Part shown: piece after piece, positions 7,432-16,309 of the stretch
How positions within the stretch are numbered: the stretch's first letter is position 1
How the letters are laid out: each line of letters begins with the position of its first letter
Notes under the pieces: model-generated
Database searches by the model: none
Told to the model about the DNA's origin: nothing
The model's input: the letters and a program-made list of their open reading frames with translations, nothing else
Assembly (NCBI RefSeq): GCF_900094575.1
Contig: NZ_FMAE01000003.1
Location: forward strand, 186,001-250,000
Length of the DNA stretch: 64,000 nt
Direction of reading: 5' to 3'
Source: Bradyrhizobium yuanmingense
GTDB lineage: Bacteria; Pseudomonadota; Alphaproteobacteria; Rhizobiales; Xanthobacteraceae
Translations under genes and position numbers: made by a program

Positions 7432-8988
7432 TCACGTCATTCCGGCGCGCCGCAATCCCTCGAGATAGTGCGTACGATCCTCTTCCCGCAGCATCGGCAG
7501 CTCGCGCGTGATCCAGGCCAGCGAGACCTCGGGCTGGGTGCGGCGCAGGCCTTCCAGGGCGGATGCCGCGAGGGCGGGATCGCCGAGCATGCCGGCGGCG
7601 GCCGTCAGCACGCGGTGGGCGCCGACGAAATCCCCGCGCTGGCGCATCGATTCCCGAGCCATCTGCACGGCGCCCGCGTAGTCGCGGCCGACGAACCGGG
7701 CATAGGCCGCAACCCCGCAATAGATCGCCGCGAGCGGGTCGCGCGGGCTCAGCCGCAGCGCGCGGCGGGCGGCGGCATCGCCGTCCTGCCATCGTCCGGC
7801 ATAGCACAGCGTCACGCCGTGAAAGGCATGCGCCATCGCGAAATTCGGATTGAGCCGCAAGGCCAGCTCGAATTCAGCCAGCGCGTCGTCGAACCGACGG
7901 CGGAACAGATAGGTGTAAGCAAGGCCGTGATGGGCCCAGGCATCCTCGCGATCGGCCTCCACCGCCGCGAGCGCCGCACGTTCGGCGACCGGCACGGTGG
8001 CAGCCATGTCGGCCCAGCCCATATGCGCGCCGAAGATATGGCTGGTGGCGAGCAGGCCGAGCGCCTTGCCATAGGCGGGATCGACCGCCACCGCTTCTTC
8101 CAGCAGCTTCTGCGCGGCGGCATTGTCCTCGCGGGTGATGCGCCAATAATGCGACAACGCGCGCATCACGAGGTCCCATGCATCCAGGCTGCCCGGCGGC
8201 TTCTGTTGGGCCCGGAAGCTTTCGGCAGCATAGAGCTGCGGCTCGATGGCGGCGACGATCGCTTCCGTGATCTCGTCCTGCACGGCGAAGATGTCGGCGA
8301 GCTCCCGGTCGTAGCGTTCGGCCCAGAGATGGCTGCCGGTCGAGACGTCGTTGAGCTGGGCCGAGATGCGCACCCGTTCGCCGCTCCGCCGCACGCTGCC
8401 CTCGACCACGTAGCGCACCCCGAGCTCCCGCGCGACCTCGTGGATGTGCACGGCGCGGCCCTTGTAGACGAAGGAGGAGTTGCGCGCGATGACGAAGAAC
8501 CAGCGCAGCTTCGACAGCGCCGTGATGATGTCCTCGCTGATACCGTCGGAGAAATAATCCTGCTGGACCTCGCCGCTCATATTGGTGAAGGGCAGCACAG
8601 CGATCGCGGGCCGCTCCGGCAGCGCGAAGGTGGCCTGGGACGGGGCGATCCGGACCGGCTCCGGCGCGACCGCGCCGATTTGTGTCTGGACGTCGCCGAC
8701 GAAGCGAAAACCCTTGCGGGTGATGGTACGGATCAGCGACTGGCTCGCGCCATCGTCGCCGATCGCCTTGCGCGCCGCGTTGATCCGGCTGGTCAGGGTG
8801 GATTCGGAGACGCTGCGCCCGTGCCAGATCTTGTCGATCAGCTCGTCCTTGCTGACGACCCGGTCGCGGTTCTGCATGAGGTGGACGACGAGGTCGAAAA
8901 CCTGCGGCTCCACGGCAATGGGAACCTGCTCGCGGCTCAGCTCGCGCCGGTCGGTATCGAGAAGGTGGTCCCGGAACAGAAACTGCAC
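7432..8988 (-). CDS. Winged-helix transcriptional regulator with adenylate-cyclase-associated TPR region
   Basis: The N-terminal ~100 residues form an OmpR/CadC-type DNA-binding domain (VEPQVFDLVVHLMQNRDRVV, then SESTLTSRINAARKAIGD and RTITRKGFRFVG). The middle domain, starting AIAVLPFTNMSGEVQQDYFSDG, is the segment usually found in TPR proteins once called adenylate-cyclase-like; it has no cyclase catalytic residues. About five TPR-like helical pairs follow to the C terminus. GTG at 8988 is preferred (518 residues) because DNA-binding domains of this type begin directly with QFLFRDHLLDTDRREL; the frame stays open to 9132. Probably a cytoplasmic regulator with an unknown ligand. Confidence 0.83.
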   Translation of the reverse strand: MQFLFRDHLLDTDRRELSREQVPIAVEPQVFDLVVHLMQNRDRVVSKDELIDKIWHGRSVSESTLTSRINAARKAIGDDGASQSLIRTITRKGFRFVGDVQTQIGAVAPEPVRIAPSQATFALPERPAIAVLPFTNMSGEVQQDYFSDGISEDIITALSKLRWFFVIARNSSFVYKGRAVHIHEVARELGVRYVVEGSVRRSGERVRISAQLNDVSTGSHLWAERYDRELADIFAVQDEITEAIVAAIEPQLYAAESFRAQQKPPGSLDAWDLVMRALSHYWRITREDNAAAQKLLEEAVAVDPAYGKALGLLATSHIFGAHMGWADMAATVPVAERAALAAVEADREDAWAHHGLAYTYLFRRRFDDALAEFELALRLNPNFAMAHAFHGVTLCYAGRWQDGDAAARRALRLSPRDPLAAIYCGVAAYARFVGRDYAGAVQMARESMRQRGDFVGAHRVLTAAAGMLGDPALAASALEGLRRTQPEVSLAWITRELPMLREEDRTHYLEGLRRAGMT

Positions 8989-9386
8989 GTCGAAAACTCG
9001 GGCCTCATTGCGAAATCGGGTCAAACAAACAAAATGAAATTTGGGTCGAAAGATCGTGTGTCTGCCGAAGGGGGCGTTTGGTTCATCGCAATCGCGTGAT
9101 GGCAGCCATGTGGTTTTCCGAGGGGAATACATCCGCAGCTAGAATGTTGCGGTCGGGGCCGCCGAGATCTCCCACCGCAATCATCCCGTCATGTTGAGGT
9201 GCGGGACGCAGGCTGTGAAGCAGCCTCCGAGGCCTCCGCTTCGCTCCGGCACCCAAGATAACGGGCAATGGGCGCGCGCTTGCCGGGCAGGACGAATGTG
9301 TGGCGAAACTGCGAATGTCCATTGCCGAGCTGCGCAGCCTGCGTAAGCTGTCGCCCACACAAAACACCAATCATAAAGAATCGCCC
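8989..9386. other. Intergenic region with a degenerate repeat
   Basis: The 398 bp between the regulator start and the lyase start hold the divergent promoters. The stretch 9186-9270 (GTCATGTTGAGGTGCGGGAC onward, with CAGCCTCCGAGGCC) looks like a worn copy of another interspersed Bradyrhizobium repeat. I find no gene with a good ribosome site and no EcfG-type promoter. Confidence 0.4.
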
Positions 9387-10748
9387 ATGCCTGCTTTCCC
9401 TGCCGCCAGCACTGTGATCGACTCCCTGCTGTTTCGCGACGCCTTCGGTACGCCTGAGATGCGCGAGGTGTTCTCGGACGTCGCGACGGTCGCACGCTAT
9501 GCCGAGGTCGAGGTGGCGCTGGCGAAGGCGGAGGCGAAGTGCGGTGTGATCCCACACGAGGCGGCCGCAGCGATCGCGGCGCGGACCGACATCGGCGCGC
9601 TCGACTTCGATCTGCTCAGGCAGGAGACCGATGTCGTCGGCTACCCGATCCTGCCTTTGGTGCATCAAATGGTGAAGCAATGCGGCGAGGCGGGCCGCTA
9701 CGTGCATTGGGGCGCCACCACGCAGGACATTATGGACACCGCCGTGGTGCTGCAACTGCGCGCCGCGCTCGAGATCGTCGAACGTGACATCGCCGAGCTG
9801 CGCAAGATCCTCGCCGATCTGTCGAAGCGCCATCGCGACACGGCGATGGCGGGCCGCACCCATCTGCAACAGGCGCTGCCGGTGACCTTCGGCTACAAGA
9901 GCGCGATCTGGCTCGCGATGTTCGACCGCCACGCCGAGCGGCTGGCGCAGCTGAAGCCGCGCGTGCTGGTCGGTCAGTTCGCCGGCGCGGCCGGTACGCT
10001 GGCTTCGCTCGGCGACAGGGGGTTCGAGGTGCAGGAGGCGCTCTGCAACGAGCTGAAGCTCGGCGTTCCCGCCTCGACCTGGCACGTCGCGCGCGACGGC
10101 TTCGCCGAAGCCGTGAACTTCCTTGCTCTCGTCACCGGCTCTCTCGGCAAGATCGCGCTCGACATCATGATCATGGCCTCGACCGAGTTCGCCGAGGTCT
10201 ACGAGCCCTTCGTCAAGGGGCGCGGCGCCTCCTCGACCATGCCGCAGAAGCGCAACCCGATCTCCTCGGAGCTGATGCTTGCGGCCTCCAAGGCGGTGCG
10301 CCAGCACGCCGGCCTGATGCTCGACGCCATGGTGCAGGATTTTGAGCGTGCCACCGGCCCCTGGCACGCGGAATGGATGGCGATTCCCGAAAGCTTCGTG
10401 CTGGCCGCCGGCGCGCTGCACCAGGCGAAGTTCGCGCTTGCGGGCCTCATCGTGGACGAGGCGAAGATGAACGACAATCTCGCCATCAGCCGCGGCCTGA
10501 TTGTGGCCGAAGCGGTCATGATGGGCCTCGCCCCGCAGATCGGCCGGCAGGAGGCGCACGACGTCGTCTATGACGCCTGCCGTCAGGCCAACGAGAAGGG
10601 AATGACCCTTGCTGACGCGCTATCCGCAGATTCACGGATATCGAGCCACATCGATCGTGCCACAATCGAGGCGCTCACTTCACCGAAAAATTACCTCGGC
10701 CTTGCGCCCGCCATGGTCGACCGGGTGCTGGCATCGGCAACGCGTTGA
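9387..10748 (+). CDS. Fumarase/aspartase-superfamily lyase, 3-carboxy-cis,cis-muconate cycloisomerase-like
   Basis: This 453-residue lyase has the superfamily signature SSTMPQKRNP (about residues 281-290), the GATTQDIMDT segment, and AGRTHLQQALPVTFGYK in the substrate-binding region. These features fit the PcaB/adenylosuccinate lyase branch. ATG 9387 is chosen over the open frame back to 9300 because homologs begin close to the SLLFRDAFGTPEMR segment. PcaB would convert 3-carboxymuconate to a lactone in protocatechuate degradation, but no other pca gene is nearby, so the exact substrate is open. It is followed by a 113-bp gap and an M29 peptidase. Confidence 0.8.
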   Translation: MPAFPAASTVIDSLLFRDAFGTPEMREVFSDVATVARYAEVEVALAKAEAKCGVIPHEAAAAIAARTDIGALDFDLLRQETDVVGYPILPLVHQMVKQCGEAGRYVHWGATTQDIMDTAVVLQLRAALEIVERDIAELRKILADLSKRHRDTAMAGRTHLQQALPVTFGYKSAIWLAMFDRHAERLAQLKPRVLVGQFAGAAGTLASLGDRGFEVQEALCNELKLGVPASTWHVARDGFAEAVNFLALVTGSLGKIALDIMIMASTEFAEVYEPFVKGRGASSTMPQKRNPISSELMLAASKAVRQHAGLMLDAMVQDFERATGPWHAEWMAIPESFVLAAGALHQAKFALAGLIVDEAKMNDNLAISRGLIVAEAVMMGLAPQIGRQEAHDVVYDACRQANEKGMTLADALSADSRISSHIDRATIEALTSPKNYLGLAPAMVDRVLASATR

Positions 10749-10861
10749 AAACCAAAATGCGTGAAACTGCGTATCTTTCCAAGGGCGCAAGACGCTCGCA
10801 TACTTGTGCCCCGCGATGCTAGACTTAAATTGTGTGAGCGACTTTCGGCAGAGGGCCCGGC

Positions 10862-12121
10862 ATGACTGATCAACGCAATCCTTCCACTCCCATCGATCCG
10901 GCGAAGCTCGACCGACTGGCCGAGGTGGCGGTGAAAGTGGGCCTGGGCTTGCGGCCGGGACAGGATCTGCTTCTGACGGCGCCCGCGATCGCGCTGCCGC
11001 TGGTGCGGCGGATCGCCGTGCATGCCTACAAGGCCGGCGCTGGCCTCGTGACGCCGATCCTGTCGGACGAGGAGATGACGCTGGCGCGCTACCGCCACGG
11101 CCACGACAACAGTTTCGATCGTGCCGCCGGCTGGCTCTACGAGGGCATGGCCAAGGCGTTCTCCGACAACACTGCACGGCTTGCCATCGTCGGCGACAAC
11201 CCGATGTTGCTGTCCGGCGAGGATCCTTCCAAGGTGGCGCGCGCCAGCAAGGCCAATTCGATGGCCTATCAGCCTGCGCTGGAGAAGATCGTCAATTTCG
11301 ACACCAACTGGAATATCATCGCCTATCCGAGCGCGTCCTGGGCGAAGCTGGTGTTCCCGAACGATCCCGAGGACGTTGCGGTCGGCAAGCTCGCAGACGC
11401 GATTTTCGCCGCGTCCCGTGTCGATCGCGAGGACGCGATCAGCAATTGGGCGAGCCACAATGCGGTGCTGCGCGAGCGCACCAACTGGCTCAACGGCCAG
11501 CGTTTCCGCGCGCTTCAGTACTCGGGTCCCGGCACCGATCTCACCATCGGCCTTGCCGACGGCCACGAATGGGAAGGCGGCGCCTCGCTGTCCAAGAACG
11601 GCATCAGCTGCAACGCCAATATCCCGACCGAAGAGGTCTTCACCACGCCGCATTGCCGCCGCGTCTACGGCCACGTCGTGAGCTCGAAGCCGCTGTCCTA
11701 TCAGGGCACGCTGATCGACAACATCGCGGTGCGGTTCGAGGACGGCAAGATCGTCGACGCCAAGGCCTCGCGCGGCGCCGAGGTGCTGAACAAGGTGCTC
11801 GATACCGACGAGGGCGCGCGGCGCCTCGGCGAGGTGGCCTTGGTGCCGCATTCCTCGCCGATCTCGCAGAGCGGACTGTTGTTCTACAACACGCTGTTCG
11901 ACGAGAACGCGGCCTCGCACATCGCGCTCGGCCAGTGCTATTCGAAATGTTTCGTCAACGGTGCCCAGCTCACGCCGCAGCAGATCGCGGCGCAAGGCGG
12001 CAACCAGAGCCTGATCCATATTGATTGGATGATCGGCTCGGCCGAGACCGACATCGACGGCATCTTGGCCGACGGCAGCAAGGTGCCCGTCTTCCGCAAG
12101 GGCGAATGGGCGAAGTCGTAA
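10862..12121 (+). CDS. M29-family aminopeptidase (AmpS/PepS type)
   Basis: This 419-residue cytoplasmic metallo-aminopeptidase removes N-terminal residues from peptides using a cobalt/zinc pair. Metal-ligand segments seen in the family are present: PTEEVFTTPH (Glu), LGEVALVPH (Glu), ENAASHIALGQCY (His) and HIDWMIGS (His, Asp). Length is normal for M29 (about 410-420). The ATG follows AGAGGGCCCGGC. The gene looks monocistronic: a hairpin of CCTCTCCCC and GGGGAGAGG lies about 40 bp after the stop. Confidence 0.92.
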   Translation: MTDQRNPSTPIDPAKLDRLAEVAVKVGLGLRPGQDLLLTAPAIALPLVRRIAVHAYKAGAGLVTPILSDEEMTLARYRHGHDNSFDRAAGWLYEGMAKAFSDNTARLAIVGDNPMLLSGEDPSKVARASKANSMAYQPALEKIVNFDTNWNIIAYPSASWAKLVFPNDPEDVAVGKLADAIFAASRVDREDAISNWASHNAVLRERTNWLNGQRFRALQYSGPGTDLTIGLADGHEWEGGASLSKNGISCNANIPTEEVFTTPHCRRVYGHVVSSKPLSYQGTLIDNIAVRFEDGKIVDAKASRGAEVLNKVLDTDEGARRLGEVALVPHSSPISQSGLLFYNTLFDENAASHIALGQCYSKCFVNGAQLTPQQIAAQGGNQSLIHIDWMIGSAETDIDGILADGSKVPVFRKGEWAKS

Positions 12122-12161
12122 TCTAGATTTTGGTCCAATAGGCAGTCCAGGACGTGGTCAA

Positions 12162-12182
12162 CCTCTCCCCGCTGGGGAGAGG
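12162..12182. repeat. Short palindrome, family B fragment
   Basis: CCTCTCCCC and GGGGAGAGG form a 9-bp stem with a GCT loop. The same core occurs at the ends of the longer element at 26589-26735. No U tract follows, so it is more likely a repeat fragment than a classical terminator. Confidence 0.55.
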
Positions 12183-12209
12183 TGAACGTCCTCGCGTCAG
12201 TCTTCCCCC

Positions 12210-12764
12210 TCACGCCGCCGCGTTGCGCTGGGTCGGGCTGTTGTCGATGCTGAAGCGGTTGAACAGCGTCGTGAACGGGCTGCCGTCGGTGGCCCGCACG
12301 ATCGCGTCGGACGCCGCCACCGCCTCGTAGAGCGCGCCAATCGGATCGTCCGCGTCCGGCAGCGCGAGCGCGCCGCGGATCTGTTCGCGGGCCTCGCTGA
12401 CGTCATCCTCGTCTTGGAGCCTTTCCTCCAGCGCATCCGCCGCGCGGCGCATCTCTGCAAGGTCGCCGCCCCCGGAGAATTTGAGGATGTCGCGCCAGTA
12501 GGGACGGGCAACGACAAGCTGGATCAATGCATCGAAACTTTCCGCGATGATGCCCGCGCGGCCCTCTGACGAGACATAGAGCACATTCTGCGACGGCAGC
12601 AGCACGAACGCGCTGCCGGAGCCGTCACTGCCGATGTGCCGCGGGCTTTCGACGCCGTCGATGGTGAACCAGGGCTCCTCGTCCGGTTCGAAGGAGACGT
12701 CGAGACTGCGGAGCCTGGCGACGACCTCGCTGTTGGCTGTCAGAATCTCCGGCGTGAGGGGCAT
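12210..12764 (-). CDS. Hypothetical protein, possibly SMI1/KNR4-like
   Basis: This 184-residue acidic protein has no signal peptide or TM segment. The segments EEPWFTIDGVESPRHIGSDG, SAFVLLPSQNVLYVSSEGRAG and SFDALIQLVVARPYWRDIL recall SMI1/KNR4 (SUKH) domains, where a beta-hairpin precedes a helix that holds a partner, but the match is weak by eye. SUKH proteins are often immunity proteins; I see no toxin gene here, so that role is not supported. It is convergent with the M29 peptidase and divergent from the cupin gene. Confidence 0.6.
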   Translation of the reverse strand: MPLTPEILTANSEVVARLRSLDVSFEPDEEPWFTIDGVESPRHIGSDGSGSAFVLLPSQNVLYVSSEGRAGIIAESFDALIQLVVARPYWRDILKFSGGGDLAEMRRAADALEERLQDEDDVSEAREQIRGALALPDADDPIGALYEAVAASDAIVRATDGSPFTTLFNRFSIDNSPTQRNAAA

Positions 12765-13001
12765 CGGTGCGGCTCCTTCCCAAGACTTCGCGCACTTTGT
12801 CGCACCCCGGACAAGCTAGGTTCATATGTGCGAATTCGCAGAGGAAATCGTGACGTTAACCGTATCGCACCCGCAACTCGGGGCTGATTGTCGAGTGCCA
12901 TGTAAGAAAGAATTAAAAGCAGCCTACTAGCGTCCCAACTTCTTTCGAAGCAATCCGGGCCGAGACCCGGCCATTCATATTTAAATCTTCTGGGGAAGCA
13001 G

Positions 13002-13457
13002 ATGTCGCGCACATTGATTGAAATCGGTAGTTGCAATGTGGACCTCGAGCTGCGGCCGATCGAGCCGTCCTGGATCATCGAGGGCAATCCGGTATCCCGC
13101 TCCCGGGTGCTGTCGACCAGCGCCGATGGCACCGCGCAGACGATCATCTGGCACTGCACCGAAGGCCGCTTCAACTGGTACTACGACATCGACGAGACGA
13201 TCATGATCATGGAAGGATCGATCGTGCTCGAGAGCGACGGCATGCCGCCCAAGCGCTACGGCCCCGGCGACGTCATTTTCTTCCGCGACGGCGCGCATGC
13301 CAAATGGCATGTCGAAGGCCACGTCAAGAAGATCGCCTTCTGCCGCAAGACCAATCCGGTGATGATCGGTTTCCTGATCCGCGTCGTCAACAAGCTAAAG
13401 AAGATCTTCACCTCTACCGCCGCGCCGCGTCCCGCCTCGCTGATGGGCACTGGCTAA
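13002..13457 (+). CDS. Cupin-domain protein
   Basis: This 151-residue protein is a single cupin barrel. The segment FNWYYDIDETIMIMEGSIVL contains the first cupin motif in altered form (no HxH), and GPGDVIFFRDGAHAKWHVEG supplies the second, with His residues. This arrangement is close to DUF861-type cupins of the ureidoglycine aminohydrolase group. Metal binding may be partial because the first motif lacks its usual histidines. A C-terminal basic segment ends LKKIFTSTAAPRP. It is monocistronic, with a strong terminator at 13503-13538. Confidence 0.8.
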   Translation: MSRTLIEIGSCNVDLELRPIEPSWIIEGNPVSRSRVLSTSADGTAQTIIWHCTEGRFNWYYDIDETIMIMEGSIVLESDGMPPKRYGPGDVIFFRDGAHAKWHVEGHVKKIAFCRKTNPVMIGFLIRVVNKLKKIFTSTAAPRPASLMGTG

Positions 13458-13502
13458 GCGGACACCCAAAGGTTTCAAGGACGCTTCCCAGCGGCCACGA
13501 CG

Positions 13503-13538
13503 AAGAGGGGTCGGGATCCATGTCCCGGCCCCTCTTTT
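13503..13538 (+). terminator. Rho-independent terminator after the cupin gene
   Basis: AAGAGGGGTCGGGA pairs with TCCCGGCCCCTCTT (14 bp with one G-U pair) and a four-T run closes it. It lies between the cupin stop at 13457 and the convergent amidohydrolase stop at 13541. Confidence 0.75.
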
Positions 13539-13540
13539 CG

Positions 13541-14593
13541 TCATGACGGCAGCTCGAGCCGGTAGACGTCGATCGCGGTCTGGGAGAACAACGCCGTCTT
13601 GTCGGCCTCGCTCAGCTTTGAGGCGATACGCTTGAAGGCGTTGAAGATCACCTGGTAACTGCACTGGCCCTTGTCCGGGGGGAAATTGCTCTCGAACATC
13701 GCGCGTTTCGGGCCGAACGCCTCGATGCAGGTCTCGACATAGGGCCGCCAGGCCGCGGCAAGCTCCTCGGATGTCGGCGGCCTCTCGCGCAAATGGAAGT
13801 CGTAGCCAAGCAGGCACATCGCGAGACCACCGAGCTTCACCACCACATTTTCGCATGTGGCGATCTCCCGGATCGAGGCGCGCCATTGCGCAAACACCTC
13901 CTCGCGCCGGCCCGCGAAGCGGCCGGTTCCGACGGGGCCGCCGCAATGGTCGAGCACAATCCTGGTGTCGGGGAAGGCGCGCGCCAGCGCCGTGAGCTCG
14001 CCGATCTGCGGATGGAACAGCCAGGCATCGAAGCTGAGCTTGAGGGGCGCGAGGCAGGCAAAGCCTTTGCGGAAGGCCGGGTCCTGCAACAATCCCTTCG
14101 GCCTGTTCGCATACATGCCGGCGACGACAGGATCTTCATCCCAGGCCGAGGAATGCCTGATGCCGCGAAAGCGGCCGTTGCCTGCGGCGATCTCGGCTTC
14201 CAGCACGCGCTTTGCAGCGTCGCCGAGCAGCAGATTGGCATGGCTCACGATGCCGGCGCAGATCGCGGCCTTGCCGTAGCCACCGCTTGCACTCATGGCG
14301 GCGACGCCGTTGGCGAACTCGACCTCGCCCACGGGCCGGAACGCCTCGGGTCCATGCGCGCGGTACATCGAACGGCAGTCGACATAGACGGTGGCGATGA
14401 CGTTGTGACCGGAGGCGACGTCGGCGGCCATCTCCTCGATCAGATAGCGGTGCCCGCGATTCCACAGATGGTGATGGGGATCGACGATCGGCCGCAAGGG
14501 ATCGATGGTCTCCTCCCGATGCAGCGCGAGCCAGTCCTCACGCGGATCGACGAACAGCCCGCTCGTGTTGGCGGGCACACCGCTTGCTGCCAT
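13541..14593 (-). CDS. Amidohydrolase-2 family protein (TIM barrel)
   Basis: This 350-residue cytoplasmic metal-dependent hydrolase or decarboxylase has the metal-binding HHH cluster at residues 40-42 in IVDPHHHLWNRGHRY. Other barrel landmarks are GIRHSSAWDEDP, KLSFDAWLFHPQIGEL, RIVLDHCGGPVGTGRF (a His metal ligand region) and RAMFESNFPPDKG near the C terminus. These fit lactonase/ACMS-decarboxylase-like members of amidohydrolase_2. Substrate unknown. It is followed downstream by the convergent cupin and lies ~110 bp from the next minus-strand gene upstream. Confidence 0.85.
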   Translation of the reverse strand: MAASGVPANTSGLFVDPREDWLALHREETIDPLRPIVDPHHHLWNRGHRYLIEEMAADVASGHNVIATVYVDCRSMYRAHGPEAFRPVGEVEFANGVAAMSASGGYGKAAICAGIVSHANLLLGDAAKRVLEAEIAAGNGRFRGIRHSSAWDEDPVVAGMYANRPKGLLQDPAFRKGFACLAPLKLSFDAWLFHPQIGELTALARAFPDTRIVLDHCGGPVGTGRFAGRREEVFAQWRASIREIATCENVVVKLGGLAMCLLGYDFHLRERPPTSEELAAAWRPYVETCIEAFGPKRAMFESNFPPDKGQCSYQVIFNAFKRIASKLSEADKTALFSQTAIDVYRLELPS

Positions 14594-14703
14594 CGGCCTT
14601 CGCTCCCTGATGTTTTGTGTCGGGAGCCTAGCACCTCATTTCCGCATGCAGCAGCGCGCCTTGCGCAACCGCACCCATCATCACGAGCAATGCGGTATGC
14701 TCG

Positions 14704-15225
14704 TCAGCCCGTCCGCCGTCTTGCTCTTACTTCGACCATCAGCCGCCAGTCCACTGCCGTGGCCGGCTTGACCTCCCCACGCCAACGGAAGGAGTCCCCG
14801 GTAATCTCAGTAAAGCTCCAGCGCGTCAGCTCGCCGGATTCGGTCGTGCCTTCCTGCACGATGTCCTCGCCGCGGGGACGGCCGATCTGCTGCCGGAACA
14901 CGCGGCGGCCCGGATCGAACCAGGAAATCCGCCACGCATCCATGGCCGGATCGTAGACGCGCAGCGTGGTGCCGTACCAATTGCCGGCGATCGGAAAGGC
15001 TGCGCTGCCCGCTGGCCGGGGAATGATCCAGACGTCCTGCACCGCACGGCCTTCCAGCACCCAGCCGAAATGGATTTCGCCCGGCGCGGTGTGGCTTCTG
15101 CCGTCCGGTCCAAAGGCGGTGATCTCAGCGTCCCAGTCGCCGACGAAACGGCCGTAGAGCTGAAGCGCGGCCGCGTGCTCGGGATGCGGTGCGCTGGCGT
15201 GAAGAAGTCTCGCAAAGTCGTTCAT
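14704..15225 (-). CDS. DUF1579-like small protein
   Basis: This 173-residue protein starts at ATG 15225, preceded by GGAGAG. It has no signal peptide. A lipocalin/calycin-like strand pattern is visible: FVGDWDAEITAFGPDG, FGWVLEGRAVQDVWIIP, GTTLRVYDPAMDAWRISWF and TRWSFTEITGDSFRWRGE. This matches DUF1579-type proteins, which bind small lipophilic ligands or are of unknown role. No catalytic residues are evident. Its nearest neighbour upstream on the same strand is an EamA exporter. Confidence 0.7.
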   Translation of the reverse strand: MNDFARLLHASAPHPEHAAALQLYGRFVGDWDAEITAFGPDGRSHTAPGEIHFGWVLEGRAVQDVWIIPRPAGSAAFPIAGNWYGTTLRVYDPAMDAWRISWFDPGRRVFRQQIGRPRGEDIVQEGTTESGELTRWSFTEITGDSFRWRGEVKPATAVDWRLMVEVRARRRTG

Positions 15226-15296
15226 GTTGCTCTCCTGCTGCGGAGGATTCAGCACGGATGAGCCGCGGGCGACTTGGAGAAAATTGCCGGCCGTCG

Positions 15297-16241
15297 TCAG
15301 GTCTTGCGCAGCGACAGATGTCTCATGGGACGATCGGCCTCCGCCTGCGTCGACCGATTGCTCGAGCTCTCAGCACGCCAGATGGCGACAACGGCGACAA
15401 TGACGAGACTCGCGCCCACGAGCATCATGCGAGAGAACGGCTCTCCGAGCACGAGGGTGCCGAGCAGCACCGCGATGACCGGATTGACGAATGTGTAGGT
15501 CGAGACCAGGGAGGTCGAGACATTCTCGAGCAGCCAATTGTAGGCGGCGAAGCCGATGACGCTGCCGGAGACGATCAGCCAAAGAGCTGCTGCAACGGAC
15601 GTCATTGAGACCTCGCTCGGTCTAAAACTCTCCAGCTCGCCCGTCAGCCAGCTGATCGCGAACAACACGGCGCCCCCGATCGACAGTTGCATGCCAGACA
15701 GCGCGATCGCGGATGCTTGATGCGACATGCTGCGCGACAGCACGGTGCCGATCGACCACGACAGCGCCGCCGCGAGCAGCCAGACGATCGGAAGCATGCT
15801 GATGCCGGCCTGCTGGGCGTTTTGCCATGCCACGAGCCCGACGCCCACGAAGCCGGGGATGAGCGCGAGCAGCGCGATCGGCCGCGGGTGCTGATCGCCC
15901 GGAAAAAGCGTGTCCGCCAGAAGGATCCAGAACGGAATCGTGGCGAGCACGATGGCGGCCACGCCGGACGGAACCGATTGTTGTGCGAAGGCGAGAACGC
16001 CGTGGCAGCCGACGAAGAAAAGCAGCCCGCAAAGGCCTGCCTGCAACCATGTCCGGCCCGGGGTATTCGCGACATGCCTGCCGCTGAAGGCGAGCAAGAT
16101 CATGCCGCCGCATAACGATCGAACTGCCATCAGCAGAAACGGCGGTATCGATTGCAAGCCCAGCGTGATGGCGAAATAGGTGGAACCCCACAGGAGATAG
16201 ATGGCCGCAAACGAGCCGATGACCAGGAACCGTCTGCTCAT
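15297..16241 (-). CDS. EamA/DMT-family transporter
   Basis: This 314-residue inner-membrane protein has ten predicted TM helices in two EamA repeats, with the LLWGSTYFAITLGLQSIPPF entry of the first repeat and SGSVIGFAAYNWLLENVSTS in the second. The family exports amino acids, nucleosides or drug-like metabolites by proton antiport. ATG 16241 is chosen because GGAGCAATC precedes it; a longer frame to 16277 is less likely. The C terminus is short and charged. Substrate is not predictable. Confidence 0.88.
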   Translation of the reverse strand: MSRRFLVIGSFAAIYLLWGSTYFAITLGLQSIPPFLLMAVRSLCGGMILLAFSGRHVANTPGRTWLQAGLCGLLFFVGCHGVLAFAQQSVPSGVAAIVLATIPFWILLADTLFPGDQHPRPIALLALIPGFVGVGLVAWQNAQQAGISMLPIVWLLAAALSWSIGTVLSRSMSHQASAIALSGMQLSIGGAVLFAISWLTGELESFRPSEVSMTSVAAALWLIVSGSVIGFAAYNWLLENVSTSLVSTYTFVNPVIAVLLGTLVLGEPFSRMMLVGASLVIVAVVAIWRAESSSNRSTQAEADRPMRHLSLRKT

Positions 16242-16309
16242 GATTGCTCCGACTGAGGTGGGTCTTGGAGCAACCAAGTCGTTGACGGGTGATGCGTTCC
16301 GGTTCTGAG

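Noticed and set aside
13793..14956. Plus-strand frame of 387 aa opposite the amidohydrolase
   Set aside because: The minus-strand protein has the HHH metal cluster and barrel landmarks; the plus-strand frame is composition-driven.
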